From a bacterium (GTDB taxonomy: Bacteria > Patescibacteriota > Minisyncoccia > Minisyncoccales > CG1-02-41-26): a stretch of 33,787 nt of DNA. A model generated the notes under the pieces. That model saw only the letters and a program-made list of their open reading frames with translations, was not told the origin of the DNA and did not search any database. The stretch covers positions 1-33,787 of the forward strand of contig JAGGVK010000031.1 of NCBI GenBank assembly GCA_021158045.1, written 5' to 3'. Below are positions 1-9,057 of this stretch, piece after piece. How positions within the stretch are numbered: position 1 is the first letter of the stretch; each line of letters starts with the position of its first letter. The position numbers were made by a program, and so were the translations under genes.

Positions 1-79
1 AAGCAGGCCCTATTGGAGGGGCTGGGGTAGCTTTGCCAGCAGGAATATGAAGTTTTACTATTGCTGCTACTTTTTTCAT
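1..79 (-). CDS. rplK: 50S ribosomal protein L11, N-terminal part, runs off the window
   Basis: Reverse complement of 1-79 reads [26 protein letters not shown], the L11 N-terminus; it follows nusG. Confidence 0.93.
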   Translation of the reverse strand, partial: MKKVAAIVKLHIPAGKATPAPPIGPA

Positions 80-621
80 ATTTTTTTCACTTGTAAAGAG
101 TCTACCTCAACTGGCGTATCTCTGCCAAAAATATTTACTAAAACTTTAATCTTACCCCTATCTTTATCTATTTCCGAAACTCTGCCTTCAAAATCCTTAA
201 AAGGGCCATCTGTTATCTTGACTAAACTACCAAGCGTAACGTCTACTTTATACTGAGGCGCCTCTACTCCCATTCTTTTTTTAAGAATCTCAATCTCCTT
301 AGGTGAAACAGGAATAGGAGTTGTTCCAGCCCCAATAAACCCAGTCACCCTAGGAGTATTTCTTACTACATACCATGAATCATCAGTAACTATCATTTCC
401 ACAAGCACGTAACCGGGATAAATTTTCTCTTCAACAAGTTTTCTCTTTCCATTTTTTATCTTAATTTTTTTTTCTTTCGGCACTATAACATTAAAAATCT
501 TATCTTCCATACCCAAACTTTCAATTCTTTGGCGCAAATTTTTGGCTACTGCGTCCTCATACCCAGAGTATGTATGCAACACATACCAATTTCTTCCTTG
601 TTGTATCTTTTGTTTAGGCAT
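76..621 (-). CDS. nusG: Transcription termination/antitermination protein NusG
   Basis: 181 aa: [48 protein letters not shown] motif [15 protein letters not shown]. Confidence 0.97.
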   Translation of the reverse strand: MPKQKIQQGRNWYVLHTYSGYEDAVAKNLRQRIESLGMEDKIFNVIVPKEKKIKIKNGKRKLVEEKIYPGYVLVEMIVTDDSWYVVRNTPRVTGFIGAGTTPIPVSPKEIEILKKRMGVEAPQYKVDVTLGSLVKITDGPFKDFEGRVSEIDKDRGKIKVLVNIFGRDTPVEVDSLQVKKI

Positions 622-644
622 TGTGATCTGTATTATTCTATGTT

Positions 645-839
645 CTAAAACACAAACTCTTTCAGAAGTTTTGTGAACCCGGCATCCAAGAGGCTTAAAA
701 AAATTGCTACTGATATAGAAATGCCAACTACAATCAAGGTATATCTCAAAGTTTGTCGACGAGTTGGCCAGTCAATTTTCTTTGCTTCCACCCAAGACTC
801 CTTAAAAAAAATTTTAATTTTCTCAAAAATGCCCTTCAT
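645..839 (-). CDS. secE: Preprotein translocase subunit SecE
   Basis: FFKESWVEAKKIDWPTRRQTLRYTLIVVG plus one TM helix, immediately upstream of nusG. The ORF track begins at a TTG (857); the first ATG is at 839. Confidence 0.92.
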   Translation of the reverse strand: MKGIFEKIKIFFKESWVEAKKIDWPTRRQTLRYTLIVVGISISVAIFLSLLDAGFTKLLKEFVF

Positions 840-881
840 AATTTTCACCGTCTTCAACTCAAAAATTTAAACAAAGTCCTT

Positions 882-900
882 AAAAAAGCCCCTTAGGGCT
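882..900 (-). terminator. Rho-independent terminator of gyrB
   Basis: Minus strand AGCCC-TAAG-GGGCT followed by TTTTTT, between the gyrB stop and secE. Confidence 0.75.
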
Positions 901-907
901 CACTTTT

Positions 908-936
908 ATATTAGAACCCTTTTTGGAATTTGTCAA
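908..936 (-). promoter_or_regulatory. Predicted sigma-70-type promoter for secE-nusG-rplK
   Basis: Minus strand TTGACA, 17-bp spacer, TAATAT. Confidence 0.7.
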
Positions 937-945
937 ATAAAACAA

Positions 946-3900
946 CTAAATATCCAAGTTTTTAACTTCCTTTGCTCTTGCCTGCAAAAACTTTTTCCTT
1001 GGCAAAACTTCTTTACCCATTAAGACATCAAAAGTGTGGTCTGCAGCTTCAGCGTCTTCAATACTAACTCTCAAGAGAATACGATTAGCAGGATTCATTG
1101 TTGTCTCCCATAATTCCTCAGGATTCATTTCCCCTAAACCTTTATACCGCTGAATACTTATCTTTGCCTCCTTTTCTTTTCCTGCTTGCTGCCCGCTTTT
1201 CTTTTTCTTCGTTTTTCCGTCTTTAACAAGAGAAGGTTTTTTCAGATAAGACAAAATCTCTTCCTTGTCAGCATCTGTATAAGCATACTCTATTTTTTTG
1301 CCGAGTTGAATTTTATAAAGCGGCGGTTGGGCAATATATAAATAACCTCTGTCAATCACTTCCCTAAAATAACGGAAAAATAAAGTTAAGAGCAAAGTTC
1401 TGATATGAGCCCCGTCAACATCCGCATCGCTCATCAGAATTATTCGGTGATACCTCAACTTTGAAATATCAAAATCTTGGGCTATGGCTGTCCCTAGAGC
1501 AATAATTAAAGATTTAATCTCTTTAGAAGATAAAATTTTATCCAATCTTGCCCTTTCTGTGTTTAAAATTTTTCCCTTTAACGGCAGAATTGCTTGGCAT
1601 CTCCTATCTCTGGCTTGTTTTGCGCTTCCTCCAGCTGAATCACCTTCCACAACATAAAGTTCAGATTCTTCTGGATTTTTAGAGGAACAATCAGCTAATT
1701 TACCAGGCAAAGTCAAACCCTCTAAAATCCCCTTCCTTAAAACAGTTGTCCTAGCTGCTTTTGCTGCCCTTCTTGCTTTTGCTGAAAGCAGACAATTCTC
1801 AATAATGCTTTTTGCGTCTTGGGGATACTTCTCTAAAAAATTACTTAAACCCTCAGAAAGAATAGCTTCTACTGCTATCTTGGCTTCAGGATTGCCTAAT
1901 TTTGCTTTCGTTTGCCCTTCAAACTGAGGTTCTTTTAACTTCACCGATACCACTGCTACTATTCCCTCCCTCACATCATTACCCGTCAGATTTTCTTCTT
2001 TCTCCTTCAAAAAACCATTTTTCCTAGCATAATCATTAAGCGTTCTAGTCAAAGCGCTCCTAAAACCAGTAAGATGTGTTCCTCCTTCGCCTGTAAAGAT
2101 GTTATTAGCAAAGCTCTCTTCAAGAGATTCCATCTCTTTTGCATATTGGAAAGCCACTTCAACTATCACTCCTTCTTTTTCTCCTTTCACATAAAAAACA
2201 TTATTATGGCGAGTCTCTGCCCCATTTACTAAATATTTTACAAAAGAACGAATTCCACCTTCAAAATAAAAATTATATCTAAAAGACAAATTACTCCTTT
2301 CGTCCCTAATGCCTATCTTAACTCCCGGAGTAAGATAGGCTTGCTGGCGAAGATGCGCTAAAATTTTCTTTATGTCAAATTTGATGTTCCTAAATATCTC
2401 AGGGTCAGGCTCAAAAATAATAGTCGTGCCTCTCCTATCACATCTGCCAATTTTTTTCATCTTTGTAGTAGGTTTGCCTTTAGAGTATTCCTGAACATAC
2501 TTCTCTCCACCTCTGCAAATTTCAGCCCTCATATATTTGCTCAAAGCACACACCACTGACACCCCCACACCATGCAATCCTCCTGACACTTGATAGGCTT
2601 TTCCGCCAAATTTTGCCCCAGCATGTAATGTTGTCATTACAGTCTCAAGCGCTGATTTCTTTGTTTGGGGATGAATATCTACAGGAATTCCCCGGCCATC
2701 ATCTACAGTTTTTATTCTATTGCCATCCAAAAGAGAAACCTCTATGCTTTTGCAAAAGCCAGCCATTGCTTCGTCTAATGAATTGTGGCAACAAATGGGA
2801 GAGAACCCTCCTACAAAATTTTCTCCATTTGGCACTGAAACATCATAAACCCAAGGATGAGAATATTTTATTTTTTCAATTTTTCCAACTCTCAAAGCAC
2901 CTAAATTAGAATTCAAAAATTTTAAAGCTCCAGTATTTAAAGCCAACTTTCCCCTCTCTTTTAATAAAGTTGTAATTCCATTTCGAGAAATGCCTGTTTG
3001 CCCCTGATTGATACGGGATAAAGCAGTTCCTTTAAAACGCTTCGCAACTACCTCCTTAAAGGGAAGACAGTTGAAATATAAATAAGGGGGGTGAGTGGGT
3101 GGCATCCAATAAAAATCAATCCTGGAGGTTTGCGCTTTGGGTTTAAATGATGCCTGCTTTATTTTTCCTTTATAATTTACTTTTACATACTCTCTTCTTT
3201 CTTTATGTCCAACTTTTCCAAAACAATAACTCTTTCCTAAAGAGGAAAGCAAATAAGAAAGGGATGAAGTTAATTCCTTGTTTTTACTCAATAAAGAAAA
3301 TTTTGCTCTTTCTTTTCTAATGGGAAAAGTGTCATTTATTAAGCACCTTGTCCAAACATCGGTTGGATAGCCATCGCCGGCTAAATATCCTATCAAATAT
3401 CTTTCTCTAAAACTTTGTGGAAGATTAAAAATTAAATCAGGAACTTTTTTGTTAGAGCTGTTTTCGCCAGTTTTGAAAATCTCTCTAAAGACTAAAGCCA
3501 CTAAATAAGAATCAATAGCTACTGCTCTGGCCGTTTTACAAACATAATAGGAGTTTGGCTTAAAACCAAAAACTTTTCTAATCAGAAAGCAAGTATAGTT
3601 AATTAAGTTTTTCTCTTTAGGCTCCAAGCCAAAAACTACTTTGTTTTGAACATTTTTATTTTTTTCAATACATCCTTTAGCAGCAAAAATGCCCAACAGT
3701 TCAGCTAAATAGCGACCAGTCCTGAGTTTTGGCTTTAACAAAATTTTGGGATTCTGCCTTGTCCCAATTAAAACTTGCGTTTTAATTTTTGCAACATCTT
3801 TGGTTTTGAGTCTTCTTAGTAAATTAAAGGGTAAATAATTACACCGTTTGTAATCATAAAAGACATTAGAAGAGTGTTGAATGCGAGCCTTATCAGCTTT

Positions 3901-4614
3901 TTCTTTAAGGGCTGATTTTAATTGCTGATAAATCTCGCCAGTTAATAAATTTTTGATATTATACAAATGTATATTTTCTGTTTTTTGGGCTGGCAATTTC
4001 AAAAATTCGTCAATTAAATCAATTTCTTCAATTGGATTTTCAACTTCTGGCAAAACTTTTGGAACGACAATTGGTGTTCCAATTTGAATCTCCGACCCTT
4101 TGATTGGCAAAACCTGTCCGTCTTTTAAAGTGAATAAAGAGTGATAGGGAGTAATTTCTACCTGTTGGCCATTTTGCAAAGTAATCTTATAAATTTCACT
4201 ATTAACTTTATGACGAATCAAAGAAAAGACCGGTTGAAATTTCAATTTTAGGTTCTGGTGGTCAAAAGACAATGCTTCAACCTGAAAACTCTTTCTTAAA
4301 ATTTCCGCTTCTCCTTTAATTGATTTTTCCGCTAATTGAGAATTTTTAGCAAAATAATCGTCAATAAATTTTCCAATCTTTTCTATTTTAATTTTCCCCT
4401 TATCCCTTACTATAATAGGAGTATCGTAACTCACACTGTTGTCTACGCACTCCCAAATTAAATGATGCAACCCTTCAGAACCAGTTGAGCCAATATACAT
4501 TCCAGGCCTTCGCCTGACTGGCTCCAGGCCCTTTAGCACATATATGTCCTTGGCTGTATATGACTCCTTTTTAGTTTTTTTTGTTTTTGGTTGTGATTGT
4601 GTTTGCCGTGTCAT
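946..4614 (-). CDS. gyrB: DNA gyrase subunit B precursor interrupted by an intein (670-aa host protein after splicing)
   Basis: MYIGSTGSEGLHHLIWECVDN / SLDEAMAG, GGLHGVGVSVVCALS, ELYVVEGDSAGGSAKQARDRRCQAILPLKGKILN, RYKGLGEMNPEELWETTM. Confidence 0.96.
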   Translation of the reverse strand: MTRQTQSQPKTKKTKKESYTAKDIYVLKGLEPVRRRPGMYIGSTGSEGLHHLIWECVDNSVSYDTPIIVRDKGKIKIEKIGKFIDDYFAKNSQLAEKSIKGEAEILRKSFQVEALSFDHQNLKLKFQPVFSLIRHKVNSEIYKITLQNGQQVEITPYHSLFTLKDGQVLPIKGSEIQIGTPIVVPKVLPEVENPIEEIDLIDEFLKLPAQKTENIHLYNIKNLLTGEIYQQLKSALKEKADKARIQHSSNVFYDYKRCNYLPFNLLRRLKTKDVAKIKTQVLIGTRQNPKILLKPKLRTGRYLAELLGIFAAKGCIEKNKNVQNKVVFGLEPKEKNLINYTCFLIRKVFGFKPNSYYVCKTARAVAIDSYLVALVFREIFKTGENSSNKKVPDLIFNLPQSFRERYLIGYLAGDGYPTDVWTRCLINDTFPIRKERAKFSLLSKNKELTSSLSYLLSSLGKSYCFGKVGHKERREYVKVNYKGKIKQASFKPKAQTSRIDFYWMPPTHPPYLYFNCLPFKEVVAKRFKGTALSRINQGQTGISRNGITTLLKERGKLALNTGALKFLNSNLGALRVGKIEKIKYSHPWVYDVSVPNGENFVGGFSPICCHNSLDEAMAGFCKSIEVSLLDGNRIKTVDDGRGIPVDIHPQTKKSALETVMTTLHAGAKFGGKAYQVSGGLHGVGVSVVCALSKYMRAEICRGGEKYVQEYSKGKPTTKMKKIGRCDRRGTTIIFEPDPEIFRNIKFDIKKILAHLRQQAYLTPGVKIGIRDERSNLSFRYNFYFEGGIRSFVKYLVNGAETRHNNVFYVKGEKEGVIVEVAFQYAKEMESLEESFANNIFTGEGGTHLTGFRSALTRTLNDYARKNGFLKEKEENLTGNDVREGIVAVVSVKLKEPQFEGQTKAKLGNPEAKIAVEAILSEGLSNFLEKYPQDAKSIIENCLLSAKARRAAKAARTTVLRKGILEGLTLPGKLADCSSKNPEESELYVVEGDSAGGSAKQARDRRCQAILPLKGKILNTERARLDKILSSKEIKSLIIALGTAIAQDFDISKLRYHRIILMSDADVDGAHIRTLLLTLFFRYFREVIDRGYLYIAQPPLYKIQLGKKIEYAYTDADKEEILSYLKKPSLVKDGKTKKKKSGQQAGKEKEAKISIQRYKGLGEMNPEELWETTMNPANRILLRVSIEDAEAADHTFDVLMGKEVLPRKKFLQARAKEVKNLDI
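2782..4437 (-). mobile_element. GyrB intein, 552 aa, with LAGLIDADG homing-endonuclease domain
   Basis: Ser1 block A SVSYDTPIIV; block B VEITPYHSLF; DOD motifs LLGIFAAKG and LIGYLAGDG; block F HPWVYDVSVPNGENFVGG; block G CCHN followed by Ser+1. Removal gives VDN-SLDEAMAG, the normal GyrB sequence. Confidence 0.95.
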
Positions 4615-4617
4615 AGA

Positions 4618-5062
4618 ACAAATTAAAAATTAAAAATGAAAAATGAAAAACTACAGAGCAAAATTAAAAAAGAAAATTAATTTAATTTTAGATTTTAGAT
4701 TGTCATTTTTCATTTTTCACTTTTAATTTTTCATTTTTATTGCCTATCCTGCTTTTATGGAATTACAATAACAGAGGAAAAGAGATTGCTTCGTCGCTCC
4801 GCTCCTCGCAATGACAGAAGGGAGGAATCGCTTCGCTCAGGATGACAGCATGGCGAATGGCAAAGAAATAACCAATAATTAATTACCAATGACGAAACCC
4901 GAATGACGAATGACGAAAAAATGACCAATGAACAATGAACAAAATCTCAAATCTCAAATCTCGAAATTACATCTCAAAATGCAAAATTACAATTCAAAAT
5001 TCAAAATCTCTTTTAATTTTACATTTTAGCTTTTCATTTTTCACTTTTCACTTTTCACTTTT
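4618..5062. repeat. Composite intergenic repeat cluster R1 (heptad blocks plus 28-nt palindromic module)
   Basis: attgcttcgtcgctccgctcctcgcaat at 4785-4812; AATGACGAAACCCGAATGACGAATGACG and (AATCTCA)n around 4890-5025; parts recur at six other spacers. Confidence 0.9.
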
Positions 5063-7173
5063 CACTTCCTCACCTCCCATTCTGGATTCCTTTCCAATGC
5101 CTCAATTATCCTATGGTGTAAAGTGTCTACTTCTTTTGAGGACAACGTTCTGTTTGATGCCTGATAAATAATATGCAAAGAGAAACTCTCCTTGCCTTTG
5201 GGGATTTCGTCCCCATTATAAATATCAAAAATGTCAACATCTCTAACCAATTCGGTTCCGAGAGCATTAATAATATTAAGTATTTCTACTACTTTTGTGC
5301 CTTCAGGCACTAAAATTGACAAGTCCCTCACTGCCGCTGGGTATTTAGAAATCGGCTGATACTCTTTCTCTTCTAAGGCTAATTTAACCAATTTATCAAA
5401 CTCAATTTCAAAAGCAAATAACTTTTCCTTCATACCAAGCTCTTTTAGCAAGATGCTTGGATGAATTTCTCCTAAAACTCCAAGTTCCACTTCGCCTATT
5501 TTAATTTCTGCGCTCTTTGCTGGATGCCAAATAGAAAACGAAGAATTTTCCGGCTCTCGATGATAACTGTCATACCATACATCAGTAATCCCTAATGTCC
5601 TAAACAAAGCGTCAATTGCTCCTTTCAACTCATAAAATCCATCTTTCCCTATTCCCTGCCTTGTTAAAATCCCACTCAACATTCTCTCCTCTCTTACCCT
5701 AAAATTCTTATTCTGTTTTTTAGCCTTTAGTTCCGGTTTTTTTATCTTTCTGAAAGTTTTTCCTATTTCAAAAATCTTTATCTCAGGAAAGAGCTTCAGA
5801 TTCTTTTTTACACCACCTACTAAATTTGGAACCAAACTTGGCCTAAGGAACTTCTGGTTATCGCTCATTGGATTCGCTAACATTAATAAATTCCCTGTTT
5901 GGAAACCAAAATCTTCTGCTTGCTTTGCGTTCAAAAAAGAGTAACTGTAAACTTCAAAAAAACCCATTTCCTTTAACCTGCTCTTGACAAAGTTACGCCA
6001 AAATACAATGTCGTTCCGTTCTGGGGGTATCAATGCGCCAAGCGGTAAGACGCCAGGAATATTCTCATAGCCATAAATCCTGCCTATTTCTTCAACCAAG
6101 TCTTCTTCTAAAGAGATATCTGTCCTTCTTGTAGGAACTGTTACAATAAAACTTCTTGCACTTCTTTCCTTAATTTTAAAGCCAAGCCTTTTGAAAATTT
6201 TTTTTATTTCTTGCTTTGGAATTTTCACACCCAATAATTTTTCCGCACAATCTAATCTAAAAAGAATTCTCTTAGGTACAATTTTGCGGGGATAAATATC
6301 AACACCGCCTTTTACAATTTTTCCCCCTGCTGTTTTTTGAATTAAACTACAAACTCTTTCGGTAGCATAATCAATGAGATTTGGGTCTATTCCATTTTCA
6401 AACCGCCAAGAAGCATCGGTTTTAAGTTTAAGGGCTTTTGAAGCCTTCCGAATAAGGTTGGAATTGAAATTTGCTGCTTCAATAATAATGTTTTTTGTTT
6501 CAGAATCAATTCCTGTGCTTTTCCCTCCTTTAATTCCCGCTATCGCAATAGGTCTGTTTTGGTCGGCTATCACCAAAATATCTTTATCTAAAATATAAGT
6601 TTTATTATCCAAAGCTTCAATTTTTTCGCCCCTTCTTGCCTTTCTGACAACAACAAATTTCCGCATTAATCCGCGCTTATCCGCTTCTAATTTATCAAGG
6701 TCAAAGGCATGAATAGGCTGGCCCGTTTCTAACATCACATAATTTGTAATATCAACAATATTATTAATCGGCTGAAGCCCGCAAACCTTCAATCTTTCTT
6801 GGAGCCATCTCGGCGAAGATTTCACTTTTACTCCTAAAATTAGTTTTGCTGTATATCTAGGACAATCTTCTTTATTCTCCACTTCCACCCTAATAAAATC
6901 TTTGGCTTTTAAATTTTTGTTTTCTCTTAGTTTAGGATTTGGAATTTGGAGCTTGGAATTTGTGAGAACAGAACACTCACGAGCTACCCCAATATGAGAT
7001 AAGCAATCATGTGCCCTGTTTGGCAAAATATCAATGTCTAAAACAAAATCTCTATCTCTCTTTTTCACGCTCTCAACCTCAAAGCTGTGCATTGCCAAAA
7101 TATTGGCTATCTCCTTTGGCTTGGGTAGCTTTCTTTCAAAAAAAGATTGTAGCCAATTATATGAAAACTTCAT
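5062..7173 (-). CDS. pheT: Phenylalanine--tRNA ligase beta subunit, short form
   Basis: 703 aa: MKFSYNWLQSFF, DIDILPNRAHDCLSHIGVARE, GRIYGYENIP, C-terminal anticodon-binding-like KYPAAVRDLSILVPE. Confidence 0.96.
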   Translation of the reverse strand: MKFSYNWLQSFFERKLPKPKEIANILAMHSFEVESVKKRDRDFVLDIDILPNRAHDCLSHIGVARECSVLTNSKLQIPNPKLRENKNLKAKDFIRVEVENKEDCPRYTAKLILGVKVKSSPRWLQERLKVCGLQPINNIVDITNYVMLETGQPIHAFDLDKLEADKRGLMRKFVVVRKARRGEKIEALDNKTYILDKDILVIADQNRPIAIAGIKGGKSTGIDSETKNIIIEAANFNSNLIRKASKALKLKTDASWRFENGIDPNLIDYATERVCSLIQKTAGGKIVKGGVDIYPRKIVPKRILFRLDCAEKLLGVKIPKQEIKKIFKRLGFKIKERSARSFIVTVPTRRTDISLEEDLVEEIGRIYGYENIPGVLPLGALIPPERNDIVFWRNFVKSRLKEMGFFEVYSYSFLNAKQAEDFGFQTGNLLMLANPMSDNQKFLRPSLVPNLVGGVKKNLKLFPEIKIFEIGKTFRKIKKPELKAKKQNKNFRVREERMLSGILTRQGIGKDGFYELKGAIDALFRTLGITDVWYDSYHREPENSSFSIWHPAKSAEIKIGEVELGVLGEIHPSILLKELGMKEKLFAFEIEFDKLVKLALEEKEYQPISKYPAAVRDLSILVPEGTKVVEILNIINALGTELVRDVDIFDIYNGDEIPKGKESFSLHIIYQASNRTLSSKEVDTLHHRIIEALERNPEWEVRK

Positions 7174-7327
7174 AGTTTTATTTTTTTACTTCTTTTTCCA
7201 ACGTTTTCACTAGCCATAATTTATAGCATTAACAATAATTCTTTCAATATCCTCCTTGGATTATCATTGAAAAAATATGGCCACATAAGACATCTAAAAT
7301 TCTGGCAATTTCTTCTTCATAATTTGC

Positions 7328-8368
7328 TTAGAATTGCTTTAAAAATCTCAAATCCACAGAATGAAACAGTCTGATATCAGGAATATTATATTTCAACATC
7401 GCCAATCTATCCAAACCCATGCCAAAAGCAAAACCTTGCCAATTTTTTGGATTCAATCCTGCTGCCTTGAACACTTTTGGATGCACCATCCCTGCTCCTA
7501 TAACCTCAGCCCATTCTTTTGTGCTTTTCCAAAAAATATCTACCTCAAAACTTGGTTCAGTGAAAGGAAAATAACTGGGGCGCAAACGCATTTTTATGTC
7601 TCCTGCAAAAAATTTCTTTACAAATTCTTGGATAACAGCCTTAAAATTAGCAACAGATATTTTTCCCCGTTCTTCCACCATTAACCCTTCTACCTGATAA
7701 AATTGAAATTCATGGGAAGCATCTGTTGCTTCATGCCGAAAACACTTCCCCGGCACTACAATCCTTAAGGGCGGATTATGTTTTTCCATATAACGAATTT
7801 GAACCGGGCTAGTGTGGGTCCGCAATAAAAGCCTTTCACTTTTTGCTTTTTGCTTTCTGGTTTCTGGTTCTTTTCCTTTGAGCCAAAATGTATCCCACAT
7901 ATCTCTGGCAGGATGGTCTTTGGGAATATTTAAGGCATCAAAATTATACCACTCTGTTTCAACTTCGGGCCCCAAAACAACAGAAAAACCCATAGATTGA
8001 AAAATTTCCTCCACCCTCTGTTCCACTAATGTTAAAGGGTGCAAATGCCCTCTTTCTACTTTTACGCCCGGAGCAGTAATATCTATTCTCTCCTCTGAAA
8101 GAGCCTTTTTTATCATCTCCTGCTGAAAGAAAGCCCTTTTTTTCACCAATATTTCTTGCAGAAACTGTTTTATTTCATTAATCCTCTTTCCTATTTCCTT
8201 CCTTTTTTCAGGCGTTGCTTTTGAAAGCATCTTTATGCACTGGTTTACCTCCCCTTTTTTGCCAAGAAATTGCCGATATAATTTTTCAAGTTCAAAAACG
8301 CTTTGAGCGTTTTTTATTGCTTTCTCGGCCTTAGATTTCAAATTTTCTAAATCTTTTTTGTCTAACAT
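7328..8368 (-). CDS. pheS: Phenylalanine--tRNA ligase alpha subunit
   Basis: 346 aa: GHLHPLTLVEQRVEEIFQSMGF, HPARDMWDTFW, LLRTHTSPVQIRYM, FAFGMGLDRLAMLKYNIPDIR. Confidence 0.97.
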   Translation of the reverse strand: MLDKKDLENLKSKAEKAIKNAQSVFELEKLYRQFLGKKGEVNQCIKMLSKATPEKRKEIGKRINEIKQFLQEILVKKRAFFQQEMIKKALSEERIDITAPGVKVERGHLHPLTLVEQRVEEIFQSMGFSVVLGPEVETEWYNFDALNIPKDHPARDMWDTFWLKGKEPETRKQKAKSERLLLRTHTSPVQIRYMEKHNPPLRIVVPGKCFRHEATDASHEFQFYQVEGLMVEERGKISVANFKAVIQEFVKKFFAGDIKMRLRPSYFPFTEPSFEVDIFWKSTKEWAEVIGAGMVHPKVFKAAGLNPKNWQGFAFGMGLDRLAMLKYNIPDIRLFHSVDLRFLKQF

Positions 8369-8430
8369 ACACTTTTATTTTATCACCAATTTCAAATTTA
8401 TTCAACTATAAGCAAAAGCATTTATAGACC

Positions 8431-8476
8431 AAAAATAAAAAAGAGTTCGTCCACATTTAAGAACGACCTCACTCTT
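8431..8476 (-). terminator. Terminator of the tRNA cluster
   Basis: Minus strand AAGAGT(GAGG)TCGTTC-loop-GGACGAACTCTT followed by TTTTATTTTT, just after tRNA-Asp. Confidence 0.65.
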
Positions 8477-8478
8477 AG

Positions 8479-8554
8479 CGGTCGCGATGGGATTTGAACC
8501 CATGATCTTCTCCGTGACAGGGAGACGTGTTAAGCCGGGCTACACCACGCGACC
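8479..8554 (-). tRNA. tRNA-Asp (GTC)
   Basis: Full cloverleaf: acceptor GGTCGCG/CGCGACC, anticodon arm TCTCC-CTGTCAC-GGAGA, T arm ATGGG-TTCAAAT-CCCAT; CCA not encoded. Confidence 0.95.
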
Positions 8555-8607
8555 AAAATAACTTCACAACATCCTATCTTATAGATTTACAGATATGGCA
8601 AATCTTA

Positions 8608-8679
8608 TGACGACGGAGGGATTCGAACCCCCGACTCATGGCTTATGATGCCACTGCTCTACCACTGAGCTACGCCGCC
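8608..8679 (-). tRNA. tRNA with CAT anticodon, elongator Met or Ile(k2C)
   Basis: Acceptor GGCGGCG/CGTCGTC, D arm GCTC/GAGC, anticodon loop ATCATAA, T loop TTCGAAT. Confidence 0.92.
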
Positions 8680-8910
8680 ACAAGCCTCTACAAAAAAGCC
8701 ATTTTTCTTGGAAAGATACAACAGGTATTTTAGATTATACAAGAGAAAAAGGGAAAACCAAAGCCCATAGTTTCCCTTTAATAAGGGGAGCGAAGGGTGT
8801 CTGAGGACTCCGCAGACCCAGTCCCCTTCAACTCGCTGACTTGCTCATATCACAACCAAGCAAGCGGAGTGAATTGAAGAGAGACAATTTTTTTCTTAAA
8901 TTCTATCTTG

Positions 8911-8981
8911 TTGCGGGGCCTGGAATTGCACCAGGGTCTCGAGGTTATGGGCCTCGCAAGATACTACTTCTCCACCCCGCT
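8911..8981 (-). tRNA. Initiator-like tRNA-fMet (CAT), atypical
   Basis: AGCGGGG/CCCCGCA with unpaired A1-A72, TG GAGA (A11-T24), anticodon loop CCCATAA, T arm CCTGG-TGCAATT-CCAGG. Outer stem matches the canonical bacterial initiator. Confidence 0.8.
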
Positions 8982-9057
8982 ATATATTGTTTTACACTTT
9001 ATAAGAGAAAAATCAAGCCAAGCACTAAATAACCAACCTGACACAGGACATTAAACA

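Noticed and set aside
2613-2909. 98-aa plus-strand ORF opposite gyrB, and other antisense ORFs inside pheT, pheS, gatA, mreB, rseP and eno
   Set aside because: Fully opposite well-supported genes; no recognisable protein, no SD noted.
2782-4437. Insertion in gyrB considered as a group I/II intron or frameshifted insertion
   Set aside because: The ORF is continuous and has all intein blocks with correct splice residues.
7174-7327. Possible short gene remnant between pheS and pheT (frames reading EEEIARILDVLCGHIF and SKEDIERIIVNAINYG)
   Set aside because: Fragments lie in different frames and no family could be assigned with confidence.
8841-9032. 63-aa plus-strand ORF
   Set aside because: Antisense reading through the initiator-like tRNA (GPGIAPGSRGYGPRKILLLHP); a typical tRNA translation artefact.
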